From the NCBI GenBank assembly GCA_038373885.1, contig JAWZYV010013274.1:1550001-1614000 (forward strand): DNA of 64,000 nt. Direction: 5' to 3'. Of this stretch, positions 12,587 through 24,287 are shown piece after piece. Position numbers and translations under genes: made by a program. The notes under the pieces are model-generated. The model saw nothing but the letters and a program-made list of their open reading frames with translations. It did not search any database and was not told the origin of the DNA. The stretch's first letter is position 1. Each line of letters opens with the position of its first letter. Source of the stretch: Cheiracanthium punctorium. Its lineage: Eukaryota > Arthropoda > Arachnida > Araneae > Cheiracanthiidae.

Positions 12587-12996
12587 CCCTTTGAGGCGCA
12601 ACCCTTTCCCAATGCTGAAAAAAGGCTGGCTGTGCCGCACAGACAGCTGTGCCAAAAAAAGGGTCTCTCGATCTGTGGCACGCGATGAACGTTTCGATCG
12701 TCTGCCATCTTGCTGGTAGTTAAGTCGAGCGATGGCAACGGCTGTCCTTTTTCCAGCATTGGGCAATCTATCCACCTGTACTCGCATTCTTCTATTTTTC
12801 AGCAGATGTCAGTGCTGTTAAAAATAATCGTGATCATTTTTTTACGGGAAATGACGTGCTTAAAAAGTAAAGGATTCTCGTGGAGCTATGTTACCCGCAA
12901 CTATTTTTATAGAAGTCAAATCTATTCTTCGTGACTGGCAACAGTCAAAACGGCAGAGTTTGGTGTTCCCAGAGCGGGAACACTGCGCGTTCAAGG
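12587..12996 (+). mobile_element. piggyBac-like MITE, 410 bp (copy 2)
   Basis: TTAA occurs at 12583-12586 and 12997-13000. The left terminus is CCCTTTGAGGCGCAACCC; the right terminus, read inward, is CCTTGAACGCGCAGTG, an imperfect inverted pair. Short inverted repeats (CCCAATGCTGAAAAAAGG at 12608 and its near-complement at 12746-12763) bracket a core of about 121 bp. That core is in the opposite orientation to the equally long copy at 54718. There is no transposase. Confidence 0.85.
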
Positions 12997-13000
12997 TTAA

Positions 13001-13552
13001 GATTAAGCAGATTAAAAGTACGCCGAATTATTATGTGTTATAGGTTTGGCAGTGCAGCCACTACAACCGCATTTATGAAGTTTCTCATAAGATATCATTC
13101 CTCTCTGGAATGATATATTTTAATGTAATGATATTTTAAATGCTACAAGAATAAAAGAGTCTTTTCAAATAATTGAATTTTTTTTAGAATTTTCCTGAAC
13201 GGGACTATCCATATAGTAAGGGAAAAGAAACAAGCAAATAGTTATAACTATATTTTTCAAAACCGTTGTGGTTCCAACAACCATATAAAAAAGGACTAAA
13301 ATTTGTTGTCTGTGTAAAAAGCATTTTGATTTCAACATTCCATTTCTACTAACTCTTTTTGCCATTATATAAAATGGTAAAAATGCACCGTTGCTTTTTT
13401 TTTCCTTTACCAGACAGCAACGAAGGCAAAGTATTTGCTTAAAGTGCTCACTATCTTCGACACAGAGATAGAATGGCATCATTCCTTGCCTGCTCCTGGT
13501 GTTTTTTCCTACATATACTGGAAAAAAGTCTGTCAAACTGACACAAATAAAG
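13001..13552. other. AT-rich intergenic DNA, no gene seen
   Basis: A 123-codon frame lies on the minus strand (13165-13536). It is the longest unassigned frame in this part, but I see no domain, signal peptide or neighbouring exon that supports it. Confidence 0.4.
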
Positions 13553-13710
13553 TGCCAGCCAGGACGTCAGTCTATTTCCGTATGTTTTGCAGAAGTCTTC
13601 CGTAATTTTTACCGTATACGGAAGATTCCGGTAAAATAAACTGAGAATATGTAAAATTTACGGAAGACTTTTGTAAAATATACGGAAATAAACTGGCGTC
13701 CTGGCTGGCA
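13553..13710. repeat. Foldback element, 158 bp
   Basis: The outer ends TGCCAGCCAGGACGTCAGT and ACTGGCGTCCTGGCTGGCA are inverted, and complementarity continues inward through TATTTCCGTAT and AAGTCTTCCGTAA blocks almost to the centre near 13632. Nearly the whole element would fold on itself. I could not identify a convincing target duplication. Confidence 0.8.
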
Positions 13711-13782
13711 GTTTTTTCCGTAAATTTGACAGATTCATTTTGGACACTGTGGATTTGCAAAATTAGTGGAATTTTCAATATA

Positions 13783-14616
13783 CAGTAGAACCTCGATCTA
13801 TCGTTTTTCAAGGGGTGCGTAGTAAAAAACGACGGAAAACGGGAAAACGACGAATGCGGGTTAAAGTCAAAATATGAAGAAAACAGTATTTATGAATACA
13901 CACAATGTGTACAGTATATCAAAAATACTAAATTTGTTACCAAACTGTAAAAGAAACAAATGGAAGTTCTGTAGAAATTAAGTCATACTTATTTTTAAAA
14001 AATCAGTAATTTTATACTGCGTTTTCCCTTAATCTTTTAATTAAACAAAATTTTCAAGATTTACATTTTTTTTTTTGTCTTTTTATGTGTATTCATAAAG
14101 ATGAATATGTATATAAAAGTCATACAATTTCAAATACCGTTATTGCGTAGGATAAACTAGGCACTAGTGTTGGCTCTATCTCATGGGCATGAATATTATT
14201 CTCAGCCTCTTCGCGATTATTTTCATTTCTTGAGTCACATTTCTTTCAATCTTAGGATACCGCACGTTGCTACTTCTAAATCAATGGAAATATAATTCCT
14301 ACATTTCACACCATACTCATCCCTCATACTCATCCCTACTAGATGTAAGAACTCTTCACCTATACCATCATCAACCCAAGATATCATACCAGGAAGTTAT
14401 TAGATTTGTAAGCCATATTGATCCACTTCATCATCAATTTCATTTCTGCCAGAAGAAACATTTTACAACGATGAACGCGGGAAAGCGAATTTTTGACTAC
14501 GATACATGCGGGTTTTGTTAACGTTATTTGAATACAGTTTGTGCAGGGACCATAGAAATAAAACGATCAATACGGGAAAACGATGAATGCGGGAACGATA
14601 GATCGGGGTTCCACTG
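13783..14616. mobile_element. Tigger/pogo-like non-autonomous element, 834 bp
   Basis: The left terminus CAGTAGAACCTCGATCTATC matches the complement of the right terminus (GATAGATCGGGGTTCCACTG) with two changes. TA dinucleotides flank both ends (13781-13782 and 14617-14618). Subterminal repeats of the type ACGACGAATGCGGG recur near both ends. No clear transposase is readable; a small acidic segment on the minus strand near 14330-14460 might be a relic of one. Confidence 0.75.
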
Positions 14617-14667
14617 TATTATATATAAAAGAGAAAAAAATATATAATAGAGAAAAAATATATAATA

Positions 14668-15502
14668 GAGTAAAACCTGTGTTGAACGACCCCCGTATTT
14701 AATGACCACCTGGTCTTGTCGACCATGTCTTAGCGGTCCCGAGTACAATATAATTATAAATAATGGTTTATTTTCCTTATTGAACGACCACCTGCCTGAC
14801 GCGACCAACGACCGCTATGTATAAGAAACAAATTTATTTAAAATCCTATTTTAACGACCGCGAATTCTTTAAAAAAATCTTATTTTCCCCCCTTCATGAA
14901 CAATTTAGTACATCAGTGACGGAATCTGAAAATAAGAATGAATAAACTGATTGCAGTGAAAATATATCATCATCCGGTGAAGACACTGAAAATGAAGACA
15001 CATCACAAAAAACTGCAATCACTTTCAATGAAGCAAAAGAGTGTTTTAACACCTTGCTTAATTATTCCGTGCAGGTGGGGGATGATGAACTATTTAAACA
15101 TCTGACATGTGTACAGAAGCGATTAAACAAATATCCCAAAATGTATCTGTTATTACATCATATTTTTAAAAATAATAAAGTACCTACGATGTAAAGCAAA
15201 ATTTCTTTTTCAATTTAAATATATTCTAATTTCATTTATTAAACTATATAGAAATCTCACTGTCTTTCTCTACATATTATAAAAAAGTAAGTACACACAG
15301 GCTTTTTATTATATTATATTTTACATAAAAGCCCTTTGTGATAATCAGGTAATTATCAAATAAATTCCAATTCTATTGATAAAATTAAGTACGCTTAAAA
15401 TTTTGTCAAAATGTATCGTATTACCTGAATTCAAAGACCGACCCTCCTTAAAGACCACATTTTCTTGGTCCCAGTGGTGGTCTTTAAAAACAGGTTTCAC
15501 TG
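14668..15502 (+). mobile_element. Tigger/pogo-like deletion derivative, 835 bp
   Basis: The left end GAGTAAAACCTGTGTTGAAC pairs with the right end, which read inward is CAGTGAAACCTGTTTTTAAA. TA flanks are at 14666-14667 and 15503-15504. The termini are of pogo/Tigger type. The interior keeps only the C-terminal part of a transposase frame, so the DDE catalytic core has been deleted. Confidence 0.75.
14946..15194 (+). pseudogene. Tigger-like transposase C-terminal remnant
   Basis: An open frame follows an in-frame stop at 14943 and ends at TAA 15192-15194. The readable protein starts with an acidic, serine-rich stretch (SSSGEDTENEDTSQK), followed by a helical segment containing FNEAKECFNTLLNYS and LFKHLTCVQKRLNKY. 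This layout resembles the C-terminal tail after the DDE domain in Tigger/CENP-B-type transposases. That is a family resemblance judged by eye, not a search result. No catalytic residues remain. Confidence 0.6.
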
Positions 15503-15504
15503 TA

Positions 15505-16842
15505 CTGCTTTATTTTGCAGCAATACACCTAAAAATCTTTTAAGATGTTAAATGCTGTATAATTATGAAAAAGTTAAGAAAAACCACAAGCCTAGAACCT
15601 AGACTTGCTTTGATATCTTAAAAACTTCAACTCAAGATAAAAGAATGCGTTCCCCTTATAATACGATTCCATACTTGCATTAATTTTTTTTTTCTTGTGA
15701 ATGCGTGCTGATTTAACTACAAGATTTATGTTTACTCATTTATCTCCAAAATATACTAAAATGAGCGCTCAGTATTTTGCACTAAATTGCGTCATGATCC
15801 TGTATTAGAATCAATAAGAAAACGGAAATAATGCAGACGTCGCATGATAAATTGCGTTTCCAAAAATCAATTTACGTTACAAAATATTTCTGAAAGCCTG
15901 ATTTTGTAGTAAAAGTTTGATATTGTCAAGAAAACTGTATATAGCCATCTCAAAGATAAGATTGATCGATAGGTTTGTGTACGGAGAAACCTTTTCAAAT
16001 TTGATGAATGTTCCTAAAAATTTTGCAGTTCTATGCATCTCTTTTCTAATAAATCATGATTTCTCAAACTCTGACAAAAGTTTAATTGAATAATTTTAAA
16101 ATAATAAGGTAAACACGTAGACGAAGGATTTAATAACAACCGGGTGGAAGTTTGTTGAAACTTTATTAGTTAAATCTCATGTTTGGATAGTTTCATATTT
16201 CTTTAGCATGAGAGTGATTAATTTATTATTGCAACTAATCAATCTATAAAATGAGATGATAATAAACATTGTATCGATGTTTGAAGTTCGGAAAATTTTA
16301 GAACTATAAAATTACGAATTTAAATTTAAAATGTGAATAAGTTTCAAAGATATTAACTACAAATTTTAAAAATTTAAAAAAAAAGTTCAAATAGAAAATT
16401 TGTAAACACAGTATTGTTGTATAGAAGCCAAATAAAAGTCAGTTGTGACGATTTTTGGCGGTATGTTGCCAGACTTCACGTTTGAATAAGTCGCTAAAAT
16501 AATCTTTGTCTTCTTGAAACTATGCAAGGAGCATTTCTCGATGTTTACCTGAAGAACCAGAAAAACTGTGAACTAAAACGTATGGTTTACATACAACAAA
16601 ATGTAAATTTTAACCAAAGACTTGAAAAATATTAATATTTTCTCACATTAAATCGCCAGTCGTGCAGCAGTTTCGGTAACATTACCAAACAACAATTATT
16701 TACTAAAATAACCTGTTCGCTTTCGTCATTGCAAAGTCGAGCCCCTTTCTTTATGGTGTCTTTTATCTGTTCGCTCTTATCGCTGTAAAAGAGCAACGGA
16801 GGAGATTTTTCAAGATAAGTTTAAGGTATATTCACTGAATAA
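15505..16842. other. AT-rich intergenic DNA, no gene seen
   Basis: I found no coding frame over 60 codons and no element boundary that I can support. Confidence 0.45.
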
Positions 16843-16940
16843 ATAGCCGAGTGTATAAGACATTGAACATTGGTAGACGGCTGTAGTGTGGAGGTTCAGG
16901 GTTATGATCTACCGCACGGATGTCGATTTAGCAAAGATTT
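16843..16940 (+). mobile_element. tRNA-like SINE, 5' head only
   Basis: The copy keeps the head: TAGCCGAGTGTATAAGACAT (box-A-like), GGTAGACGGCTGTAGTGTGG and GTTCAGGGTTATG (box-B-like region), then stops before the body and runs into a poly-T tract at about 16939-16957. It is truncated at its 3' side. Confidence 0.65.
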
Positions 16941-16959
16941 TTTTTTTTTTTTTTTTTGA

Positions 16960-19602
16960 ATATGTACGTGTGTGTGTGTGGGGAGGGGATGTTCTCCAGA
17001 TGGGTACCAGTTAGAACCCTTTAAAAAATCATCCACTCAAAGCGTTCTTCTCTGTGGCAAATAATCCTAGTGTGATCTGCTTTGACAAAACAAGACTTAA
17101 ATAACTGAATCCGAGAGAATGTCACTTGAAAAGCATGTGAGTGAACAATTCTAAAAAAAATTTTTAATATAACATTTCTACATTTTGACGATGATCTCCA
17201 AATAGTGAATCTCATGATACGTCTTTGAACACGTCCAGTGATTTAAAAAAAGTCTTATTCGAACTACGTGTGTAAACAAACTCCAGGTTAAACCTGTCCT
17301 GAAAAGTTAGATCCCAGAGAAATGACCCATGATCCATGCTGATAAGAGATACTCGTCACAGAAGAAAAATATTCAACACTGCATGTATTCAATGGGCAAA
17401 GCAGGTGAAACCTGGGTTCAAGACTAAAAATGAATTTAAAATAAGAACGACACAACTATACGGTAAAATGCTTCGCCATATTTACCGCCTCTTCCCTTGA
17501 AACTTTTTGATTTTCCAAATAAAAAAGGTCGAATTTTTCACAAAAGGTTTGATTACTACTATTTTTTAAAGAAGTGTGCAGGTTTTTAACTTTCTCCAAC
17601 ATCAGAATAAAGCATATAGAGTATGACAAATGATGACTGAGAAAAAAAAAAAAGACTGATAAAATATTTTTGGGAACGGTTTCAGACTAAATAAAATCAT
17701 CGCTATTTCAAGAAATTCTCAAACTGTATTAATCAAACGCTGAACACTATCTGTACTTGCCCTAACAATGAAAATAAATCATAAGCATTCAAAAAGATAA
17801 TAAATTTTAATTGTTGCAGCTGAACGAAACAAAGCATCTGTGGCAAACTAATTCTCAATAATGTAAAATTTACTGAAAAACGCATCCATCTTGCTTATCT
17901 TGGAATGATTCGTAAACAAACTTTCAATGAATGTAGATAAATGACATTTGAAAACCTTTCTCTGAAATCTAATTTAATCAGCTGAATGGAAACGCCGTTC
18001 GCTTTTCCATGAACCCAGATAAAATAAACTTTCCAGATATTTAAATATTTTTTTCCCTTTAACCAAGTGTCTCATTCTTCCTTTCTGTGTAGCTACTTGA
18101 TTTCCTATACCCCCCAACCCCAGCCCTCCCTGTACTAATGACTGCTTTTATATCCGCTTTTTAAAAATAACCCCGAACATATTCGTCGCATAATTTTCGA
18201 GCGATATCAGCGAATTCATTACAAAGAAATTTAATTTCAAAAATTAATACGTTTCCGTCCGGGACCGTTATCAAAAAGTTTACTTTTAAATTCGTAAATT
18301 AATTCCCTCCGTAATAACTCGCCTGAAATACTACTATCATTGTTTAGCGGGCCAAAAATATATTTTCAATGAAGTGAAATGTTTTTCCTCTCTCTCTTTT
18401 TTTTTTTTCTGGAAAAGTAAATTGGCAATTTACACCGAGACAGATAAAGCTTTTTCTCGAAATCCATTAGTGTAAAATCCATAGCGCTTTTGTCTGTCTC
18501 TCTATCTATCTCTATAGTCCTACAGATTCATAATCCAATTATGACTTGCACTGTTACATTTTTATCGGATGTTTAATTTCTCGCATGTTCTTTAGCGCAT
18601 TTGGAACTGTGTATGACATCATTTATTATTATTTTTGACCATGTATTGAATCGATTTCTAAATTAGTTAGAAATAAATAAGTAAAATAACTCCGTTCCTC
18701 GGTGAATTTTTCACAAATTATTTCAATGCGATGAAATCGCTTTTGTAAAAATGCAGATGTAAGTGTGAGTGCGTTGTCTATATTTCTCTAACTGAAGAAT
18801 AACTCTTCAGTCTAGATTCTCATTCTAAGTACTGTTTATTTGCAATTTGTTTCGACTAAATATTCAATTTTTAATGCATGTTGGCATCTCTAATTTCGTT
18901 TTTGTCCATATTTTCAACTGATCTACGACTTGTTAAGAAGATAGCTTTATTTTAGCTAACTCAGCTCTTATCTTTGTTATTATGGACTATTCATGAATTA
19001 TTTTATTGTAATGACGTTAGTTTTTTTTGTAGAGCTTTAACCCTACAGTGCGTACTCTAGCCAATTGGCTACATTCTCATTTTTTCTTAATAAAAAGAAA
19101 ATGTTGTAGTTTTTGTCCAAAATATGAATTTAAAATAAGTACAAGACCTTATGGAAATAAATTCTAGTTTCTAAAAATGCATATAGCAACATTATTTTTT
19201 GAGCAAACAAGCTTGAATTCATAGCGTGAGCATCCAGTTAGCTGAACAAATTTTTGCCCAAATTTTTGATTGCTTCTAATTTTTATTGCTAAATGAAATG
19301 AATATCAAACTATTGAAAAAATGTAGTAAAAGGACTCAATAAAGTAGAATCGGGCTATAACTTTTTTTTTTTTTTATGAGAGCTGTAGGGTGGACATTTT
19401 AATTTTTCGAATTTGAATTTTCCCCTTGATTTAATTTTTAAAAAATATTTTTTCCAACATAAGTAAGCTTCAATGAAGCTACAGCTTTGTTTACAGCCCT
19501 TTTTGAAAAATCATGCATTTTAAGATTAATTCATATGTGTGCAGTCTCTTTCGACAGAAAGTAGACGGTGACATCTAAAATCTTCCTTCCATAGCTGAAA
19601 GA
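16960..19602. other. AT-rich intergenic DNA, no gene seen
   Basis: I find only poly-T tracts (near 18395 and 19362) and short frames without domains. I support nothing else here. Confidence 0.45.
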
Positions 19603-20367
19603 ATGCAACGGGAAGCCGAAAAAGCTCGAATGAGCAAATCAAAATTCAAAGCAAAGATGATTCTTTTTCCTGGACGGAAGGTACACATGGGATTGTGTAC
19701 CTTCACTGGGATCCTGAAAGTCAAACTATTAATCAACATTAGCACCTTCACCAGAGCCGGTCCGAGGAGGTGCGGGGCCCCAGGCAAAGCACTAGAGCGG
19801 GGCCTCTTTTCTATACTGTTTTATGTAAGTTACTACTAGCAATGCTTGTAATATATATTTCCTAGATTTCTCGACTTTTTCGGGAAATATTGCAACCATC
19901 TACCAAACTCAGTTTAATGTGATAGCAAAAAAGTGGGGCTTTAGGCGATCGCTTACATTAGCACCCGCCTTGGGCCGGCCTTGCCTTCACGTTCTTTCTG
20001 AATTTGTGAAAAAATGAGGGGAAAACGACCCGACTTGTCGTAGTCATGGGTTCTCCAATAAGGCAGTGCGCCGGCTGATTCCGCATTGCCTGTCACGAGG
20101 TTTCTAGCCAAGTTCAGCATCCCAGTGTTAGACCATCCGCCTTATTCACCGGATCTAGCGCCGTAAGACTTCTATCTGCGTCCGATTAAGGTGAAATCTG
20201 CATTAAAAGGAACAAGATTTGAGTCCGTTGGAGCTGTGAAAGAGAAAACGCCACGCGTCCTGAAAGAGCTGACAGAAGACTTCCAGCACCGTTTCGAACA
20301 ATGGAAAATCAGCATGGAACTTCGAAGGGATAGAGGAGAGGTGTATATTGAAGCTGATAATAAGTAA
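19603..20367 (+). pseudogene. mariner transposase remnant, split by a MITE
   Basis: The protein traces in order match the mariner transposase family (DD34D). KKA/EKARMSKSKFKAKMI precedes a frameshift into a GIVY.HWDPESQTINQ segment. After the MITE come LAKF..PVLDHPPYSPDLAP, KGTRFESVGAVKEKTPRVL and, at the end, RDRGEVYIEADNK followed by TAA at 20365-20367. A nonsense codon (TAA, 20164-20166) sits directly before the third catalytic aspartate in the APxDF motif. With several frameshifts and a 232-bp insertion, the gene is dead. The 5' third of the element is missing or unrecognisable. A mariner-like terminal sequence (AATAGTCGCATCTCG) follows at about 20418. Confidence 0.85.
19752..19983. mobile_element. 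hAT-type MITE, 232 bp, inside the mariner remnant
   Basis: The left end CAGAGCCGGTCC pairs with the right end GGGCCGGCCTTG. The flanks share CCTTCAC (19745-19751 and 19984-19990). Removing the element rejoins mariner sequence through ACCTTCACGTTC, so the MITE arrived after the mariner. Internal GGGGCC runs are typical of the other hAT ends here. Confidence 0.8.
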
Positions 20368-20516
20368 ATATGTGTGAAATCAAAATAAAGTCTTTTAAAG
20401 CGCCAGTCTCGCAATTTAATAGTCGCATCTCGTGCGTAAATACTTCGCCCCAAATGCACCAATAAATGAGAAAAGAGATAGAAAAAGTTGAATCCCCGGA
20501 TTTTTTGAATTTTGAG

Positions 20517-20737
20517 TTATGGCAATGCTACACTAGGGAAATCTACCTACGGGGCAGCGGTGCTTTGGTCGGAAGCTTTTTTCAACGTTTTAACACGTCT
20601 TTACGTTACATCTGGAGAAAACCGACCAAAAATCCAGACCATTAGATCTAAAGCCGTGCAATAGGCCCAAACCCGCGACCTTCACACTTCAGCCGTCTAC
20701 CATGCTCAGTGTCTTATCCGCTCGGCCATGGTGGGGC
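20517..20737 (-). mobile_element. tRNA-like SINE
   Basis: This is one of the better copies. Complement blocks include TTTACGTTACATCTGGAGAA, GACCTTCACACTTCAGCC, GTCTACCATGCTCAGTGTC and TTATCCGCTCGGCCATGG. Read on the minus strand, the head begins CCATGGCCGAGCGGATAAG, which resembles a tRNA box A, followed about 40 bases later by a box-B-like GGGTTTGGGCC. Confidence 0.8.
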
Positions 20738-20964
20738 CGCCAGATCCTTACAAGGAAGGATTCTCCCTACTAACGTGCAGTAGAAATGAGCCAGGCTTAG
20801 AGATCCCGGGCCCGAACCGCATTGGGGCTTTGTAGTTCACTACTGTGTTTGGGATCATAAAAAATTTCTCAGATATTAAACCCCATTCCCTGTATATAGA
20901 TTTTTGTAAATGATTCATCGACTGTGAATATTGTTGTTGTTGTTGTGAACATGTATATTGGATT

Positions 20965-21212
20965 TGTGTGTTTAGCTCGATTCCCGCTTATAAATCCTCG
21001 TCAGAAGGACAACACAAAGGGGGGTACCCTCCGTGAGGGGTGGTCTTTCTAATGGATCCTAACGCTAAGTTTCGGAGAAAACCACGGAAAACTCCGAACG
21101 GTTAGGTCGACAGACGCGCGATGAGACCCGAACCCTGGACCTTCACACTTCACCCATTTACCATTTCCAGTGACATAGCCACTGTACCATGGTGAGGCTA
21201 CTTTTGGGAAGG
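20965..21212 (-). mobile_element. tRNA-like SINE
   Basis: The family body and head are recognisable in complement (TTTCGGAGAAAACC, GACCTTCACACTTCA, CATAGCCACTGTACCATGG). It lies about 230 bp from the preceding copy in the same orientation, separated by a stretch with a (GTT)n tract. Confidence 0.75.
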
Positions 21213-21418
21213 AATAAAAGTGTCTAGAGAAATAAACGTATCTGCATAGTAAGAAAGTGGAAACAATGGCCTATTGTAGTGCTTGGAAATCTTCGAATAT
21301 TTCAGAGCGGTGATTTATTTTCTTAGTTACTGACATATATGTTCATATTAAAGATTAAGTACATATCTTTTCCACCTGTTGAGAAGCAGAGGAAATGGCG
21401 GATGTTTTCACTTCAGAC

Positions 21419-21596
21419 AGGATCTAATTTTCGGTAGGGCATTCGGGGCAAGCGCCCGGGTCCCTAACAAAACGGGACCCCCCCCCCAAATTGTTCTTTT
21501 AAGTTTAAAAATTTGTAAATTTTGAAAAGAGTTTTCGAACGAGGGGGGCCCCTGAAGCTTTTGCTCAGGGCCCCCAGATGGGCTAATCGGCCCCTA
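21419..21596. mobile_element. hAT-type MITE, 178 bp
   Basis: Flanks CTTCAGAC (21411-21418) and CTTCAGAT (21597-21604) form an 8-bp duplication with one change. The interior has complementary GC-rich arms (CGGGTCCC...GGGGCCCC) and poly-C/G runs. The outermost terminal bases are decayed, so the class call rests on the target size and on resemblance to neighbouring elements. Confidence 0.65.
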
Positions 21597-21604
21597 CTTC
21601 AGAT

Positions 21605-24225
21605 TATGCACAACATCATTCCTGTCGTCAAAAGTTCCGAAATTCTAGCAATAAAGTAATCGTCGATTTAATTTTCGGACATTACAACATACATATTGCT
21701 TAAATATCTAAGGGCGGCTTTAAAGAATGAGTCCTAACTCAACTCTAGTGAACACGTATTCGTGTGTGCATCACACAAGTGAAAAAGAAGGCGTATGTCC
21801 AGGTTCTCAATCTGTATATTGTTCTGCAATGGTCAACAATAGTATGAAGTCATTACTGAAATTTTATTAATTTAAGACAGCATTGCTGGCACCTTTATCG
21901 TTTTCGGAATTCGGGCCGTGCCACAAAGGAGGTTTCAAAGGGGAAGGATTTAATTCCCGAGCTTGGCTTGAAATCTTTAGCTGTTGCATTCTTAAGTTAG
22001 TTTTATACACACATTTAAACACTCTCAAAATTCAACATGAATTAGTCAATTAATTCAGAAATTGCTGTTATTATTATTATTTTTTTTTTCAAGTAATCAC
22101 TGTACCGAATACGTACATTTTCTTTGGTTTCCGGACTACTTTTGATATGTATGTTTCACGCCATTATAAAGACTCTACAATTATTATTTTTTAACACTCT
22201 CTTTACTTTTAAATTCTTTCATGTTTTAATTTTTAAATTCTTAGTAATATATTGAAGTGTTGTTTATTTTTGTAAACAACCACTTCGCATTTCTACGAAT
22301 CGAAATGCAAATACGAAATGCAAATACTCCAGTACAGACACAACTGAATGATGATCCTTTAGGCAGATTTTTACAGATTTCCCGAGAGCAGAGAATCATT
22401 AACTTCATTATTAATTATCTGCATGAAAATGCTAGCTAATGTCAGCGTTTCACACGTAATCAAAAGCTCTCTGTTTCTCGCCTTCTACTAGTTAACGCCA
22501 AAAATTATTTTCAAATGCGTGACTTTTTTTTTTTTCTTCCTTTCATCCTTTTCTAAATCATTCTTAAAGAAAGAGGGGGAACATTCGGTTTTCACGATTT
22601 TAATTCTCCATTAGCGCTTTTCTCCTCCCACAGTTCTGCCCCCCTCCCCGTAACTGCCTTTTCACGCTACGTTAGCACAAATCGGTTTTGGTTGAAGATA
22701 AAATTTTTAGTAGATTTAAGAGCTAACTGCACGGCAGGCATAACTGAGAGAGGCAGTAGCGCGTTATTGATTTTCTAGTAGTTAGCCAGCAGGAATGTCC
22801 TATCACTTTGGGTAATGTGCGAGACTGTAATTACATTGCGTTAAATGAATATTGTAATGAGTTTCGAAGTCAGTAATTAAACGTTACTTTTCAGAAATGG
22901 GCTCGAAAACTTCCCTTTTAGCTTTTGTTGGTCTCCATTAATATGGAACTCGCTTTCAGTATAGCTAAGATAACGTTTTAATAGTTCCCAGATAAATTAG
23001 GTACGCTGCACGGAATGAAGTCGGCAGTCCTTCTTTTTTACTGATAAAAGAAGAACAATCCTCGCGAGTACCGCGAAAGCATCGTACATATACTTTTGAA
23101 AGTTTAAAAAGTATTTGGTTTTCGAGTATTGAATCCAGTTTGAAATTTATTTAAAAATTTATTTTCATAATATATTTTTTTAGTGGTATTGAGTACCGAA
23201 ATCTTTTTCCTATACCGGATACGTTTTTCTTCAAAAGCAATGCTTTTTTCCTTCAATTATCTAGTAGATTCTGAATCAGAAACTATTTTTTTTTCTAATA
23301 ATTTCTCTAGGTGTGTTTCATTCGTGGTTTATCTGCAAACTGCCTTATTCACAAGCGCAATTCAATCCCGTATCCGTAGATCTCGATCAATCTTTTACCC
23401 ACGATTTGTTCTGGGGTGAAATTATTTCAGTTTTCACCACTGCAGATAGAGCGAAGCTTGGACAATTCAATATTTTGCGTGCACGGGATGCCCCTAAAGG
23501 GGGTGAGGGGAGTTTTTTAATAGTCAATTTGTACTTGCAGGGTATTGTGATAGAAATACATATGAACTTTCAATCACCAGTTGGGATCCACCGACAAAAG
23601 CTTACCCGTGAAATCATAAAACCACGCCCCATACACAATGGAGAGACTTTTCTCCGCAGTCCGGGAATAGGGTACTGAAGAATACATTGTATTGCCGTTC
23701 TAGCGTATGACAACGCCCTCACATGAGCGGAGGCCTTAAATAAAAATTGCATGTGATTGGCTTAAGGAGCATCGCGGGTTCATTCGTTTTACCATCTTCC
23801 CCATATGATTTCTAACTGGCAGGGCACGCCAAAACCACTTCAGTTCGTCTGTTGCTTATAACCAGCAAAGAATAATTCTCAGATAATAACTTCGACTAGC
23901 GCAGCAGTCTTCCTGGATGGAAAAACCGATTTTTTTAACTTTGAAATTAAATGCAGTACATGACATCATTGACTTTTCCAAACAACATAGCTGTCTCACC
24001 AGATTCTCGAATTTTTTCCCTTCCTCTTGGGTGAAAAGCAAAGCAAGGGGGCGTTTTTATCGACTTTTAATGGTCTAAAACGGCTTTGTACGGTCGTACA
24101 GAATAGATTCACTTGAAATATGAAATTTGGGTGATACTGAGAAAGGAGTAAACTCGAATTGGAATTACGGGTTTCACTCAATTAGTTTATGTAGAAATAG
24201 AAATGATCAGCGTTTTCTTAATAGA
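21605..24225. other. AT-rich intergenic DNA, no gene seen
   Basis: Overlapping frames of 78 and 121 codons near 23.2-23.7 kb show no domain. A short C/G palindrome lies near 23487-23512. I see nothing else that I can support. Confidence 0.4.
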
Positions 24226-24287
24226 CTAGGGGCCAAGGCCCCCAGACTCGCTACGCTAGCTTTTCGTATGAGGCATTCGGCCCCTAA
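24226..24287. repeat. Short palindromic element, about 62 bp
   Basis: CTAGGGGCCAAGGCCCCC on the left and GGCCCCTAA on the right resemble the GC-rich hAT-like termini elsewhere, compressed into about 60 bp. No target duplication is convincing, so this may be only a solo terminus. Confidence 0.35.

Noticed and set aside
13165..13536. 123-codon minus-strand frame
   Set aside because: No domain or homology recognisable by eye and no exon signals; long enough to re-check with a search.
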